Source: Phytophthora sp. 'mugwort' (lineage: Eukaryota > Oomycota > Peronosporomycetes > Peronosporales > Peronosporaceae). Taken from it: 64,000 nt of DNA. The stretch spans positions 2,418,001 through 2,482,000 of the forward strand of contig JAUCEF010000016.1 of NCBI GenBank assembly GCA_033558025.1. The letters run 5' to 3'. A program made the translations under genes and the position numbers. Positions 32,880 through 44,332 of this stretch are shown here, piece by piece. Every line of letters starts with the position of its first letter. Within the stretch, counting starts at the first letter, position 1. Below the pieces are notes generated by a model. It saw only the letters and a list, made by a program, of their open reading frames with translations, did no database searches and was not told the DNA's origin.

Positions 32880-35800
32880 GGCCAATGCAGACAGCGGTGC
32901 GCGCTATGGAGCGAATGAAGGAGTGGTCGAGCCGTCCGCGCCGCGGACGGGTGCGTGGCAGGCGGCAGATTTTATCTGAGTTGGTAAATGGACATCTGTT
33001 GGGAGCGCAAAACGGAGCGCAGAGTCAAACGGGAGGTCGCGCTATACGATATCAAATAATGGAGGGAACTGCGGGAGCTGTTCTCTCAAGCGCACAATCG
33101 ATTGGTGTTTGGCTCAAAGAATGGATTGGTGTCTGAGTTTATAGTAACCTCCTGGAAGAGATAGATAGTGAGAAGCCACAAATATCATATTAAACGATTA
33201 AATGGCGTGCACCACACAAATGAGCGACCTTAAATTTATGCGTTTCGGCAGAGACCGGGCGCGTCATCCAACTGCGTTTGAATGGACCAATCACCGCCGA
33301 CGTCGCCGTGGACGGACGTATGCGACGCGCCGAAAGTGTCAGATAGCTCTCCAAGTGCCTTGCATCACGCCGGCCAGGCGGGGCAGCAGCGCTCGAAGTT
33401 GCTGGCACGGGAGCCTCATATCCCTTTCGTAAGACCGGGTGCTTTAGCGCGAATATTTGGCGCTGCAGCATCGCCGCGACATTTTTTAATGGCGGCCGTC
33501 TATCCCAGCTGGCTGTATGGTGGGGGCTTAGCTGGCAGCTATTAGCTGTCGCGTTGCAGCGCTGCGATCCCCCAGACAGCGTCGATAGCGGATACCTTCA
33601 CCGTGCGGCGGTAATATTAAAGTATCGATTTCGGTCTGGTGGTAGAGACCTCAGCAATGAGTTACTGCCCGTAGCGCAGTCGAAATCAGGAAGCATTGTC
33701 TGCGAGAACCTCTGCCGTGCTGCAATGTTTTATCGGTAAGTGTTCCGTAGGCAGAGGCGCTCGTCAAAGCTGAAGCGCCTGTAACACCACAACATCTCGC
33801 TGGTCGTAAAAATGGGTACCAGCAACAGCAGTTTTTCACATTGACAATATTTATTGCCCTCTGAGCGCAGCTCTCCATTGGATTTTGGGTTAAGTTTATG
33901 AGGATCGCCGTACAGTGGTGAATTAGCGCTTGGAAAGTTTCAACGACGAGCGTAGGCTGAGGCTTAGTCCATCACACTCTATTCTGCCAGTAGGTATCAA
34001 CACTGTTGTCTGGGCTGAGCAACATCAAAGTAAGTATCACTTTATTACGAGTGCATCACATTTTCAATCGCGCCGAGCCGTGCATCTGAGTCTGATGAAA
34101 ATGTCAAAGCTGGTGCCGACGAGCGACGACCCGGCCCACATGGCACGCATTTTACTAACGTTACGCACGCGCGGCGGCAACATGTAACGAGAATGCAGTT
34201 CAGACGTGCTCCACGAGAATGCATTCTGGGCCATGGGAACTGGTACTGGCGCGAGGGTGGGGCGATCCCTGTCGTGCTCGGGGTCGCCACCAAGAGGAAA
34301 CGTTCAGGCCACTGGCGAACGACCAACCAAAGCCACGCAACAGCAAGTGGCGGTGGCGGCGAAGGCATAAGACACTGGTGCGAGGCAGAAATAGCGTCGA
34401 CAGAGACTGCTGCGTTACGGCCATAAACGGGGCAGCACGACCTGGTCCTGACGATTGCGTACGCCAGGAGCCCAACTTTGGCAGCCTTTATCTACGATTC
34501 GCCTCGGCCGCACAGCGGCTTCAACATGCGGCCAAGCAGCACCTGCTGCTGCGCGCCGTGACTTGGTTTCGCTCGCGCATGTCGCCGGCTCAACGCTCTC
34601 GCTGTCGACCAGCCAGCTTGGTTGGTCGCGTTTGCTCGCCTGCCACGCAGATGTCGCTCCGTGTGGTTGGGCTCCTGCGCACGAGCCGAATCTGTCTCGA
34701 GCCGACCAGCATAACAGCACGCTGACGTCTGTCCGCAGCGGGACGACTAGAGCCGAGGTGATGGCAGATCGCCATGCTCGGCTGTCGGTGCTGCCGATAC
34801 ATGTAGTGCGGAGCTCCAGCCGTACCCGGCTTTGCGCGCCTTGGTACGTTAGTGTGCAACGGCTGCCGCGCTTCAACCTGCGAGAGCCGATGCTTTGCCT
34901 GCTAAAGTAGAATAGATCGGCCAGCGTCCATCCCATGCAAAATCGAAGGGGCAATGTCGTTTGCTGAAAAAGGGTCCAACGTCGACCGCCGATTGGTCCA
35001 AAACCGATCTTTTCAATCGCTTCAGCCAGGGTGGCTTCAGCGCGTTGCACTTGACTTGCACTTGAGTCTATCTTGTCAGTTGCCGCCGCAATTGCCGTTT
35101 GGCGGAACTGGACGAGCAAGCAAGCCGCTGGTCATTGCAGACACTGGAAGGAGCTGGTTCACGGCAAGCTGAAGATTTGCCCCTCCCCTCTATAGCAGCG
35201 AAATGGCGGCATGCAGATCTGACACACAAGCGCTACGAAGGCGGCAATACCGGTGGTTTAGTCGCCTGCAACGGCGGCCAGCTAGCAACAGAGCAACCAA
35301 CAACGCCAGCTAGCAGCTGGAAACGGCAGCTAGCAACCATTGCAGCAAGACGGAGTCCTGCAAGTGGTTGCATCAGTTGGATCCGCACGCCAGGGCGGAA
35401 ATTTGTGCGCGTGCGATGGAGCGCCTCGGTCGCTGTTGCTGCACCCTCTGGGCCTTGTTGTACCAGGGCCGGTATCACATCTGGGCTCGTTTACAGGGCC
35501 GCAACCGCCGCGCGCTTGAAGTCGGCCCGAAATTGGGGGTGGGCCATTGTAGATACCCTGCAGGCCGGGTCTTTAGACGAGCCGCGGTCGTGTTTCGCCA
35601 ATCTGAAGACATGCAAATCGCGCGCGGCGACTCGCCGGGCAAGTGCCCGCACTCATCCTCTCGAAAGCCAGCAGCGCACGTACTGTTGTATGCAGATGAT
35701 CCGCGACTGGCGTGGCCGCTACGACACGATGGCGGCGCTAGCGGCGAGATCCGCACGCCAGGGCCGCCATGCTCGGCGGCGCTTTGCGTTGCCTGTTGAA

Positions 35801-36529
35801 CGAGTTGCCCCCTGGCAGAAGAGCCGAGTCTCGACCGGAGAGAACCGTTTTCTGGCCGCGTCTGCGGTTCTCAAGCAGCGCAAAGGTAGTAGCAAAGAGA
35901 GCGGCGACAACAGGCGACAACTATGGGTCGCGCTTGGTCTCGACGGAGTCACGCATGACATGGGCCTTGGTGATCATGAGTGTTTGTGTATCTATTGATG
36001 AGGATCTCCTTGCAGTGGCGGAGCAAATCCCTCGACGCTTGTATCACGGTCCGCAGGATCAACTTTGCGAGGGTGCGGGGCCGGCCCGGCTGCGCGCGCT
36101 CTGACTTGCGGCCTCTATGGCGCCAGCGACGGGGCGCGGGAGATGGCGCGCACGGAAACGCGTGTCGCGCGCAGAGACGGGGTGGACGATCGGGTCGCGT
36201 CAGTGGAAATGGAATGCAGTCCCTCCCCTCACCTTCCCCTGCAATGGCGCCACTGCGGCTCCCTCTCCGGGCGTCGCTGGCGTCAAAGTCGAATCCGCTC
36301 CCCATTCCGCGATTGGGGGCTTTGCCGGCGACGGACCGAACCTAGAGAAGAGAGAAGAGCAACCAGCGACTGCCGCTTGCGCGCGTCACTTTAGATTTCC
36401 ACTAGATAACAGCAGCAACGCAGACAGCCAAGCAGCAGGCAGGCCGACGGACTGAGACTCGCAGCTGAGCCTCTTTCGTGACCGCAGGCAGCAGCAACGA
36501 CGACGGAGGCAGCAGCGCGCCGTGCGTCG
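32880..36529. other. 3.6-kb stretch without a supported gene
   Basis: Long GC-rich open frames occur on both strands (for example 34415-35119 minus, 35099-35998 plus), but none has a motif, and frames on opposite strands overlap as expected from composition. One short sequence, GATCCGCACGCCAGGGC, occurs at about 35380 and about 35748. The right part (36000-36529) is the upstream region of the gene at 36530. The minus-strand start near 35119 (RQTAIAAATDKIDSSASQVQ) looks coil-like, but it cannot be tied to a family. Confidence 0.3.
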
Positions 36530-37351
36530 ATGACCCTCAAGTGTTGGAACGCTGCGCCGTCCAGGAAAGTGCCGGCTATCGACACGAGCGTCGGCGTTGA
36601 GACCCTCTTGACCACCGGCAACCAGACCAGCAGTCACATGGGCCGCGGACGCGGCACACCCAAGTCCGCGCGGTGCCGCTCGCAGTCGAGCAACTGGGAC
36701 AAAGACGCCGTCGATAACTCGGGCGAAAGCGAGGACGACCGCTTCGACGCCACAGCCGCCACCATCCCGGCACCGTCGCACCAGATCCACGCCATGCCTG
36801 CGCTCTGGGTAAGCGGCCGGAGGCGGCACAGCCGCGGCCGTTCCCGACGACGCACCGTCAGCGAAAACTACAACAACGGCAACCACAACAGCAGCGCCGG
36901 GTATAGTAACAATAGCACGCCCACAGGTTCCTCAATGTCGTCGCTCAGCTCGACGTTGCAGTCTATGCTCTCCGGTGGGGACGAGCAGCTGCGCGAGGCA
37001 GCGGCGGCCGCTGCGGCTGGGGGCAGCCTCAACCAGCGCCTACGGATCACATCGCCTGACGGCCCGCGGTTTGCCGGCTGGGTACGAGGCCAAGCTGCCG
37101 AGGTACAGTGGGAAGCGCTCGACCCAAGCGTGCAGTGCGTGCGGATCGACGTGTGCAACGTGGCGTGGACCGTGCCGACCACCATCGCGCACCGCGTGGC
37201 CAACGACGGCACGTTCCGCTGGCGCCGCGTGTATTGGGGTATGCCGATCGCCGAGGGCTACTATGTGAATATTTACGACGTGACGGAGCAGAAGGACCCA
37301 GCGGACATGTTGTTGCTGGCGCAGAGTGAGCGCTTTGCTGTCATTAAGTGA
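36530..37351 (+). CDS. Protein with Ser/Arg-rich N-terminus and C-terminal beta-sandwich-like domain
   Basis: 273 residues from ATG 36530. Residues 1-175 are low-complexity: Ser, Arg (RRRHSRGRSRRRTVSE), Asn-rich runs and an Ala run (REAAAAAAAGG). The last 95 residues are ordered and read like an Ig-like/beta-sandwich domain: FAGWVRGQAAEVQWEA, then VRIDVCN, then GTFRWRRVYWGMPIAEGYYV and NIYDV. The W-x-x-G, x-x-W and F-x-W-x-x-P/G-x-G-Y-Y-V-x-I-Y pattern recalls the Kre9/Knh1-type domain of GPI-anchored surface proteins, but no signal peptide is present, so a cytosolic or nuclear role is more likely. The basic N-terminus could mediate nucleic-acid binding. Function unknown. Confidence 0.75.
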   Translation: MTLKCWNAAPSRKVPAIDTSVGVETLLTTGNQTSSHMGRGRGTPKSARCRSQSSNWDKDAVDNSGESEDDRFDATAATIPAPSHQIHAMPALWVSGRRRHSRGRSRRRTVSENYNNGNHNSSAGYSNNSTPTGSSMSSLSSTLQSMLSGGDEQLREAAAAAAAGGSLNQRLRITSPDGPRFAGWVRGQAAEVQWEALDPSVQCVRIDVCNVAWTVPTTIAHRVANDGTFRWRRVYWGMPIAEGYYVNIYDVTEQKDPADMLLLAQSERFAVIK

Positions 37352-37858
37352 GCGAGGAAAGCAGCAGCAGTGACTGACAGCAACATCAGCGTAGCGACCC
37401 GGTTCTCTTCGACGTGGTCAAGCGGCGAGTGTGTATGCGATCCCGTCCGATGGACTTGCGCGCCCTGATTTTCGCAACGCACACCGGCGCCCGAACACAC
37501 AAGCTGCGGCTCGTAAAGCCCGCGGAGAGGTATTTAATGAACCCAATGGCAATGGATGAAGTCAAGACTACATGTCGTGTTCGCCCCGCGCGCGTGCGGT
37601 AAAACGTAGAGCTAACCACCAACGTCGTGCCGAGGCGTGTGAGTGCCCCCGTGGCATGAGTAACCCAAGTAGAGTTAGAGAGAGAGAGAGGTATAGAGAC
37701 ATCGAAGAAGAGAACAACTACTGCATCACCAGCATTTTGATCCCTTTCATGGAGCCGGAACTGCCGGGCGTGGGATTTCAAACAGCTTCAAGAGGCTGGC
37801 CCCGTGTCTCTGGTATTAGCTCCGCCCTTTGCCCATTCACAAGTCGCCGACCAATCTA
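37352..37858. other. Short intergenic region between two plus-strand genes
   Basis: Holds the 3' flank of the gene ending at 37351 and the upstream region of the gene starting at 37859. An AG-rich microsatellite (GAGAGAGAGAG) lies at about 37677-37691. No gene is seen. Confidence 0.5.
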
Positions 37859-38912
37859 ATGCAGCCGAAGCCGTCGCCGTCGGCGCTGCTGGACGTGGAG
37901 CTCGTGCGCGTGGTGCGGCGCGCCCTGGGCCCCGCGCCGCGGCCGGCCGACTATGCGGAGGTGCTACAGGCATTCGCGGAGCCGCTGGCCGCCATCCCGC
38001 TGCCCGTGCAGTGCGACGTCGACACGGCGCAGGCCTTCCGCGACGCCGCGCGCGAGGAGATCATGCTCAATGGCGTGTGCTTTGTGGGCGACCACCGCAC
38101 CGAGGCTTTCGTGGCGGCCGTCAAGCGCATCGTGAGTTCGCACGTGGGCGGCGAGGAGCACCCGGAGCGCGCGCTGCTGGTGGCCGACCGCGTCATGCGT
38201 GGCTGCAGCCGCACGCTCAGCGGCGCCGACTCGTTCTTCGCCGTACGCGAGCTCTTCGCGTCGCCCGAGCTGCTGGTGAGTCAAGCGTCAGGTCATCGGC
38301 GAGACCGGCGCAAACGCCGCGGGCCCGCGCGCGGCATTGCAAGGTGCTGGTCTCGCCCGGCCCATTACCCTCCTCCTTGGTGCTTATCTCTGCCGTTGTT
38401 GTTGTTTATATCGCGGGACCTCGGACGCTGCTCTTGCACTCGGGCGGCTCGCAAGATTAAGCCGCGCGGAGCTGCTCCCGTCCCGCTAGACGTGACCCTC
38501 GGCCGAGACTATGAAGGTACAGTGTACATGTACCTCGCGCTGGCCTGGCGCGGCGCTCGACGTCACTTGCACTCGGACCTGCTTTGGCGCACTTCAATGC
38601 CGAGAAGCAGACGGGCGAGGCGCGCATGTGATGACCAGTCTGACACCCGTGTGCATGTGCTGTGCAGACCATCGCTTCAAGTGCCGCATCAAGTCCGTCA
38701 ACCACTTTGGGCTCTACGCGAACGAGGAAATTGAGCTGCTGCTGCGCAGCGACCGCCAAGAGCTTGGCGCGCCGCTCGTGGCCGTGGACGCCATCGTCGT
38801 GGAGCGTATCGACCTCTCGGCCGACAAGTCCTCGCGCCGGCTCACGATCCGCTCGCCTGAATCCAACAAGACGCCCACCAAATTGGACCTGGAGCTTCGA
38901 GAGCTCTTCTAG
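37859..38912 (+). CDS. Three-exon protein of unknown function
   Basis: Exons 37859-38275, 38456-38516 and 38668-38912 join in phase to give 240 residues. The donor sites are CTG|GTGAGT and GAAG|GTACAG, the acceptors GCAAG| and GTGCAG|. The second junction restores an Asp codon. The protein begins MQPKPSPSALLDVELVRVVR, has a helical Ala/Arg/Glu-rich N-terminal domain (residues 10-140), and a C-terminal domain with alternating hydrophobic residues (HRFKCRIKSVNHFGLYANEE, then VDAIVVERIDLS). It ends in a charged helix (LDLELRELF). The first intron is in frame, so an unspliced reading would also stay open; the abrupt change to low-quality sequence between 38276 and 38455 supports splicing. I do not recognise the family. 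Confidence 0.7.
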
Positions 38913-39852
38913 GTGGAGAACCGATGATGCTGAAGGGCGCCTGCTACATCAAATATCGATACGTGCAGCACGACTACAGTACGCGCCTCAATCGCTGTAG
39001 TCGACGGCCAACGCGCCGGCTATTCCCCGTGACGATTCCTCTGTTGTCACTGTTTGATCTATTGACTCACCTTACTTAGGGACGACAGGATTGCGGCAAA
39101 TACAGGCACTAGGCAAGAGGGAACGCAGAAGACCTGAAACAATAATACAGGGACGAGAAAATACTGCTGTGCTCAGCAACGCTAGCAGAACCACCCAGAG
39201 AGCAGTCCCCGAAAGGGACAAGCCCCGTACAACCACCGGACTCGCACGAAGAACCGGCGTTTTAACCAGGCTAAGGATATTCCAGACATCTAGTAGTTAA
39301 TATGACCAAATAGAACAGTCTGCCTCTCTCTATCCATTGACTCACCTTTACGATACGTTCAGCTGCGAAGTCGCCAGCTCACTGAGCTGAGCTCAGAGAA
39401 CTTAATAAACGCCGTGCAGTGTCTGTGCAGGTGTGCGAGTTCTAAGGAAATCACCGCCATCACCGACGGAGCTCTCATGGTATTCTAATTGTTGGACACG
39501 TGCGTCATGAACCCGGACAGCACGCATAAGCCCCTAGGCCACACCGACATTGTCGAAGGTTCCAGATAACGATAAAAATCCACACAACTAACAAGAGTTT
39601 TTTTTCATGGTGAATATAATCCGAGGGTTTCCGGAGGACAAGAACCGTATTTTGCAGGCGATGACTGAACGGTTGAAATTGAAGTTGCTGCTGGAATTTA
39701 AATTAATGCCCTCGCGTCCCCATCTTTAGTGTTTGACGCTTGATGTCAAAGTCCTACGAGTACTTCATAGTGATGTATGCCTCACACTCACTTTCCAACT
39801 TCATGGATACGACTCAAGTAAATGCGCCACGAGAACCGCGGTTGTCACTCTA
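38913..39852. other. Convergent intergenic region, no gene seen
   Basis: Lies between the 3' ends of the genes ending at 38912 (plus) and 39853 (minus), so it must hold both terminators. The sequence ATTGACTCACCTT occurs at about 39059 and about 39337. Nothing else is recognised. Confidence 0.5.
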
Positions 39853-42800
39853 CTAGGCTGCAAACTGTTCAAGTCGAGTCTCGACGAGCTGGATGAGAAA
39901 GTGCCGCTGCGTGTTTGTTAGGGCAAAGCGCTGAGCAAAGCTCTCCACCACTTCGCGAGGGTCTTCATTGACTTTCAAGAACAATTGACGCGTGTCGGAT
40001 GGTGACAAGTGAACGTCAAGGCATAACTCTATATCGCGTCCTTCGCTGTCCTCATGAATCGCTTGTGTCGGATGCGCTGGCGTCTGGACTTGTCGTTCTT
40101 CCCTCTCAACTATCGGGCGCAAGTCTTTCATCACTTGATCAAGAGGTCGACGATGAGCACTTTTTGTACGCAATTTCTTCAGGTTCTTCAGGTCGGAGCT
40201 CATGGCAGCTCGAATCTCCGTTGCGAATTGGAACGGGAGCACGATGGTCCGTCCGTCTTTCGCTCTCTTAAAGTGTGCCGGCACTAGCTTTTGCTTTTTA
40301 ATCTGCTCATCCAGTGCTTTCATCTCGGACGCCGTTCGCATCGCCTCAATTTTCTTGTGGTAATCGACTGGTACGGCATTATCTGCTAGTGCAGCGCGGA
40401 GGTTTTCGAGCCGTTCTTCGATTGTCAACCCGTTCACATTGCTCGGGTGCACTCTGCACTCTCGTTTCTCTAGTTCTTCTCGGTGCAATTTGGCTTCCAA
40501 GTATTTTTCCAATACATTGTTCTGGCGTTGGAATGCATCGCTGTAGAGCCGTTCAAAGGTTGACACGGTAGCAGACGAAAGGTTAGCAGGCTCTTGTGGC
40601 AAACATTGACGAGCTGAAGGCCCAGGATTCACGTGCGGGCGAAAGGTGCAACCTTCGAGCTCCTGCTTCGCCTTTGCATCTCGCAGTTGAGCAAGCTTCT
40701 CTTGCAGGATCAACTCTCGTTCGCTTAATAAATCTGTTTGATGTGCTGCATTCATTCGAAAAGGTTTTCCATGCAATGTGTAGCGAACTCGTTGTTGTTG
40801 AGGGACTGCTCGCTGCTTCATTTGACTTTTTCTGGTGCTCATGCTGGTATTTTGTATGTAACTACTTGGTTCTTCCTTGAGTTGGGTATGTTTTCTTGCA
40901 TAGAAGTTAGCTCGGTACAGTCGGAACAAAATGTGAACATCAGGTCCTCGAAGCACAGAGTGCTCACCACTTTTCCCACCCAGGATAACAAAAAAGAGAA
41001 CTCTTTCCAGCACCTTTTTCGCCAGTTTGGAGCCAGGAGCTCCACTGTCATCTCGTGTCAAGACTGTCCACGAATACCACAACAAAGTCATCTTGTTGTC
41101 GCTGGGACTCCCTTCCCAGGGCGTGCTTAAGTCCGCCACAAAGCCAAAGTAAAGCAGGACGCAGGAAAACTGGACGAATGTTACAAAGGACGAATCTTGC
41201 TCACATGTCTCGCCTCTTTCGTCAGAAACCTCGGTACGTTGCGAATCTCGACACAATTGAGCAAATTCCTGGCGAATCCGTGACTTCATGACTCGTAGGG
41301 ATCGACTGCTTATCTTAGATCGATTCCGTTGAAATTCGAGATCATGATTCTCCTCTTGCAGTCGTTCTTGCTTTCGTCTCCGTTGTTCCATTCCACGTTG
41401 ATAAAGCGACTCACAGGCTCTCGAGGCAACGGCAGCGGCTTCTCGTTTTCTCTCTTCGTGTCGTTGACGCAGTTTCTTGGATCGCGAAGTGTTCGATTCA
41501 ACGGTATTTCGATGCCTTGCCAACCTCTCCAGTCTTTCTTCTAACGATTCCGTCCACATTCCGTTCCGAAGTAAAATACGCTCTGATCCCTTAGCGAGGA
41601 GATGACGTACCGACACCTTCTCCACTTCTTCTCGTTCGTGCTGCTCCCGCTTCTGTTCGTCTTGCAGTTTCTGCGAGCGCCGAAGGGAGATATCTCGCTC
41701 CATTCGAGCAGGAAAAGGTTCTTCCTCTTGCTGCTGGCGGTGGCGCAAGGACTGCTTGTTGATTTTTGGCCGGAAGGTTAATTCATTATCCTCTCGATTG
41801 TACACTTTGCAGCGCACCCGAAACTTTGTCGGTAGATACGGCCGAATTTGCACACGAGGCTTGTTAGAACTTGAGAATTTATCAGTCAGCTTCATTCTAG
41901 ACGCTGCCTTGGGGATTTTCATGGGCTCATAGCGTCGTTGTGGCATTTTCTCCGGGTGGAACGTGGCCCACCCTTGCAGTGGCGAGCCTTTAACCTTGAG
42001 TTTTGCTGATGGAGATACCGTCGTTTCAATCAGAAGAGTCGTCGCTTGGTTGACTATGTGGTTAGACGCTGATACTAAAGGTATTGTTTGGTCTCGTATC
42101 TGAAAGAGTTTAAAAGTTAATACCAAAAACACGCCAACCAATTAAAACGTGTTGACGTTTACTACGGATTTTCTTGGTCCGACCAGCTTACCTTCGCTAA
42201 CAGAGGCAGCATCTGAAAGATCTTAGCCCATTTCATTTTCAGCGCGTCGGGCAGTGCACCAATTTTGTCGTCGAGAGCTACAAGGATGAGCTCCAGTCTG
42301 CACATTTTCCAGAATAAAACGGATTAATTCGAGACTTAATTCATTTGAAGGTACACATTCAATGCACTCACCGTTCTTCGCGGCTCGGAGCAACTGCGTT
42401 GACAAGATCCTGGCTCTTGAGTTTCTCTTCGAGTGAGCAAGTAGCTCTCACACAAGAATCAAACGAGCAAAATGAATCTGATTCACAGGCATACTCAGGA
42501 AGGGATAGTTTGGAGCAGATAGTTTTCACAAGCAACGTAAAGTCCAGATGTGTCTAGCAGGTGACAAGACACGTGAAAAGTATTAGCAGCCGAAAAAAAT
42601 GCTCCACCAAAATCCAGATAATACTTACCTCCATGGCATTTTGGTAGACTAACTGTAGCATGTCGAGAACTTTAGCAGGTACCAAGCTTGCGATACCATC
42701 AGGCTTGAGTGAAGAACTTATTGCGCCAATACTCGGCACTTCTCTTTCATTTGACTGTCTGGAGTTTTCTTGTCGCCCTCCATTAAGCGTAGCAGGAGGT

Positions 42801-43309
42801 GACGGCGTCGACAGAGTATCACCCCCATACATTTCCTCGAAAAGACTAACAAAGCCAGCATCCCCTTTGGTATCACACGATTGACGTCCAAGCTGTTCGT
42901 GCTCTTCTAGAGCCATTAAAGCCCATTTGACTTCACATTCCTTACTGCGACGAGGCGATTTGTCGACTTGAAACGCTGCTGTTTTCTCTACTTTGGTCGT
43001 CAATTTGGCCTTTGGTTCGGGAAAGAGCTCGTCCAGCAGATCTTCGTCAGTGAAAGGCACTTTCATCGTGCCAACAGTGATAGATTCCGCATCAATTGAC
43101 ACACTTGAAGCTGTCGGAGTGTCTACGGCTACAGTTGATTGTGGGATGACGTCCGTTTTAGCTAGCTGCGCTTTCTTGATTGAATCGGTTCCACCCATGA
43201 GCTGCAAGATACTCGCGCTCTCGCCATCGGTGAAGTCCCAGTCAACCTCGTCGTCGAAATCCGAGGCGTCGGAGCTAAAGTCCTGGAAAGCGTCGCTGTC
43301 CTCATCCAT
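39853..43309 (-). CDS. Five-exon coiled-coil protein, possibly flagellar or cytoskeletal
   Basis: Exons on the minus strand: 43309-42629, 42553-42372, 42297-42192, 42099-41205 and 40910-39853, giving 973 residues in continuous phase. Donors are GAG|GTAAGT, CG|GTGAGT, AAG|GTAAGC and ACAT|GTGAGC; the fourth intron (294 bp) is in frame and its hydrophobic reading is unlike the rest, which supports removal. The protein starts MDEDSDAFQDFSSDASDFDD. Its acidic N-terminus ends in a globular helical part (LDDKIGALPDALKMKWAKIF). The remainder is charged helices punctuated by repeated short motifs of the kind LTFRPKINKQS and CTFRPHVNPGPS. Such F-x-P-x-I/V-N motifs recur in long proteins of flagellated protists; assignment to the flagellum is inference. 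It is divergent from the channel gene 1 kb away. Confidence 0.75.
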
Positions 43310-43403
43310 CTTGACTTTCGGTTGCTGCTGTTATCTGTGCGAAATATAGACGGACTCAGAAAAACAAGGGCACGCTCTGTCGTTTCGCAACAATTTATTT
43401 ATT

Positions 43404-43990
43404 TTCATGCTTTGGATGACGTGGACTCATAGCCAACTCGCACCTTGTCGACGTTCTTGCTCACTCGAGGCTCCTCATACCGCATCGTCAGCACCTCGAC
43501 CTGATCGTCGCTTGACGCGGCGCTCAATGGCGTCTAGTTGCTTTGCTCAGCCAAGACATCCACGACCTTTATTATTCGCAACTTTTCGCCAGCGCTGAGC
43601 CAGCTCGGCTTGAGCCGTGAGCAGGGCGACAATGTTAGCCTCGTTTTTATTGGTTGCAGCTAGAAGGCGTTGATTTGGGCGTGACGTTGCTCGTACACTT
43701 CCACCATGTCGGCTACGTCGAGCTGACCGCTCTCCGGCGTTCGTTGTATGGCGAGCCCAGGTCGCAGATTGCTGAAGTTACCCGATCACCTTGTGTGGGC
43801 CATTAAAAAACAACGCTTGGAAATTTGTGACTGGAACCGGAGCGAGGACGTACTGCACCAGCTCGTGGAGCCCAGCAACAACGGCTGCTAAAGACGGGCA
43901 TTTCGAGTTGATGCCAGGAAACCAACTCGCCGTTTACTCCAGCTAAAAACTGGAACTGATCCTCGTTATTGCCCCCCCCCCCCCCCCCCA
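43404..43990 (-). pseudogene. Decayed minus-strand coding sequence, family unknown
   Basis: Three frames each hold a sensible piece: VADMVEVYEQRHAQINAF, then AATNKNEANIVALLTAQAEL followed by AQRWRKV, then TMRYEEPRVSKNVDKVRVGY ending in a stop at 43410. The charged, helical character and the shifts suggest a dead transposon-borne gene, possibly the C-terminal end of a retroelement polyprotein, but no catalytic motif is present. The upstream part is crossed by a C run and CA repeat. Confidence 0.3.
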
Positions 43991-44005
43991 CACACACACG
44001 CACAC
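43973..44005. repeat. C17 homopolymer followed by a CA microsatellite
   Basis: Seventeen C at 43973-43989, then ACACACACAC with one G interruption. Likely unstable; it lies between the coiled-coil gene and the channel gene. Confidence 0.95.
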
Positions 44006-44332
44006 GTCACCAGCATATACGGCGGGTTACTGCAAGCCTCCCACAGAACAGCGAGATTAGCCATTTTTTGTCCCCTCGACGTTGCATTGTTGGAGCAATC
44101 TTCCGAGCGATGGTCTGGTCCGGTGATCTCTAAGCATCAAACTTGTCGCGTAAACCGCAGCGTCGATCGGATAAGTACTCCAAATTGGAGTTGCCCTCTG
44201 TTTGAGCCATGATTAGCTGGCTATTTCAATAAATGAGCGCGACAGATTTGTGGTCCACACCAACCTTTTATTTGGCATTACTTGCGTCCTAACACGTTTT
44301 GCCCACAACGCCAAGACGCGTCCGTCCGGACG

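Noticed and set aside
32222..32979. Long frames on both strands over the N-terminus of the CLC gene
   Set aside because: They are shadows of the CLC coding sequence, with no motif of their own.
35680..35740. LLYADD on the plus strand, resembling the reverse transcriptase catalytic motif
   Set aside because: No other RT blocks are in order around it, and the flanking residues (Ser/Arg/Pro-rich) do not fit; a chance match in GC-rich sequence.
34415..35998. Two large overlapping frames (minus 34415-35119, plus 35099-35998)
   Set aside because: No motif, no signal peptide, high GC; other frames in the region are also open, so length is not evidence.
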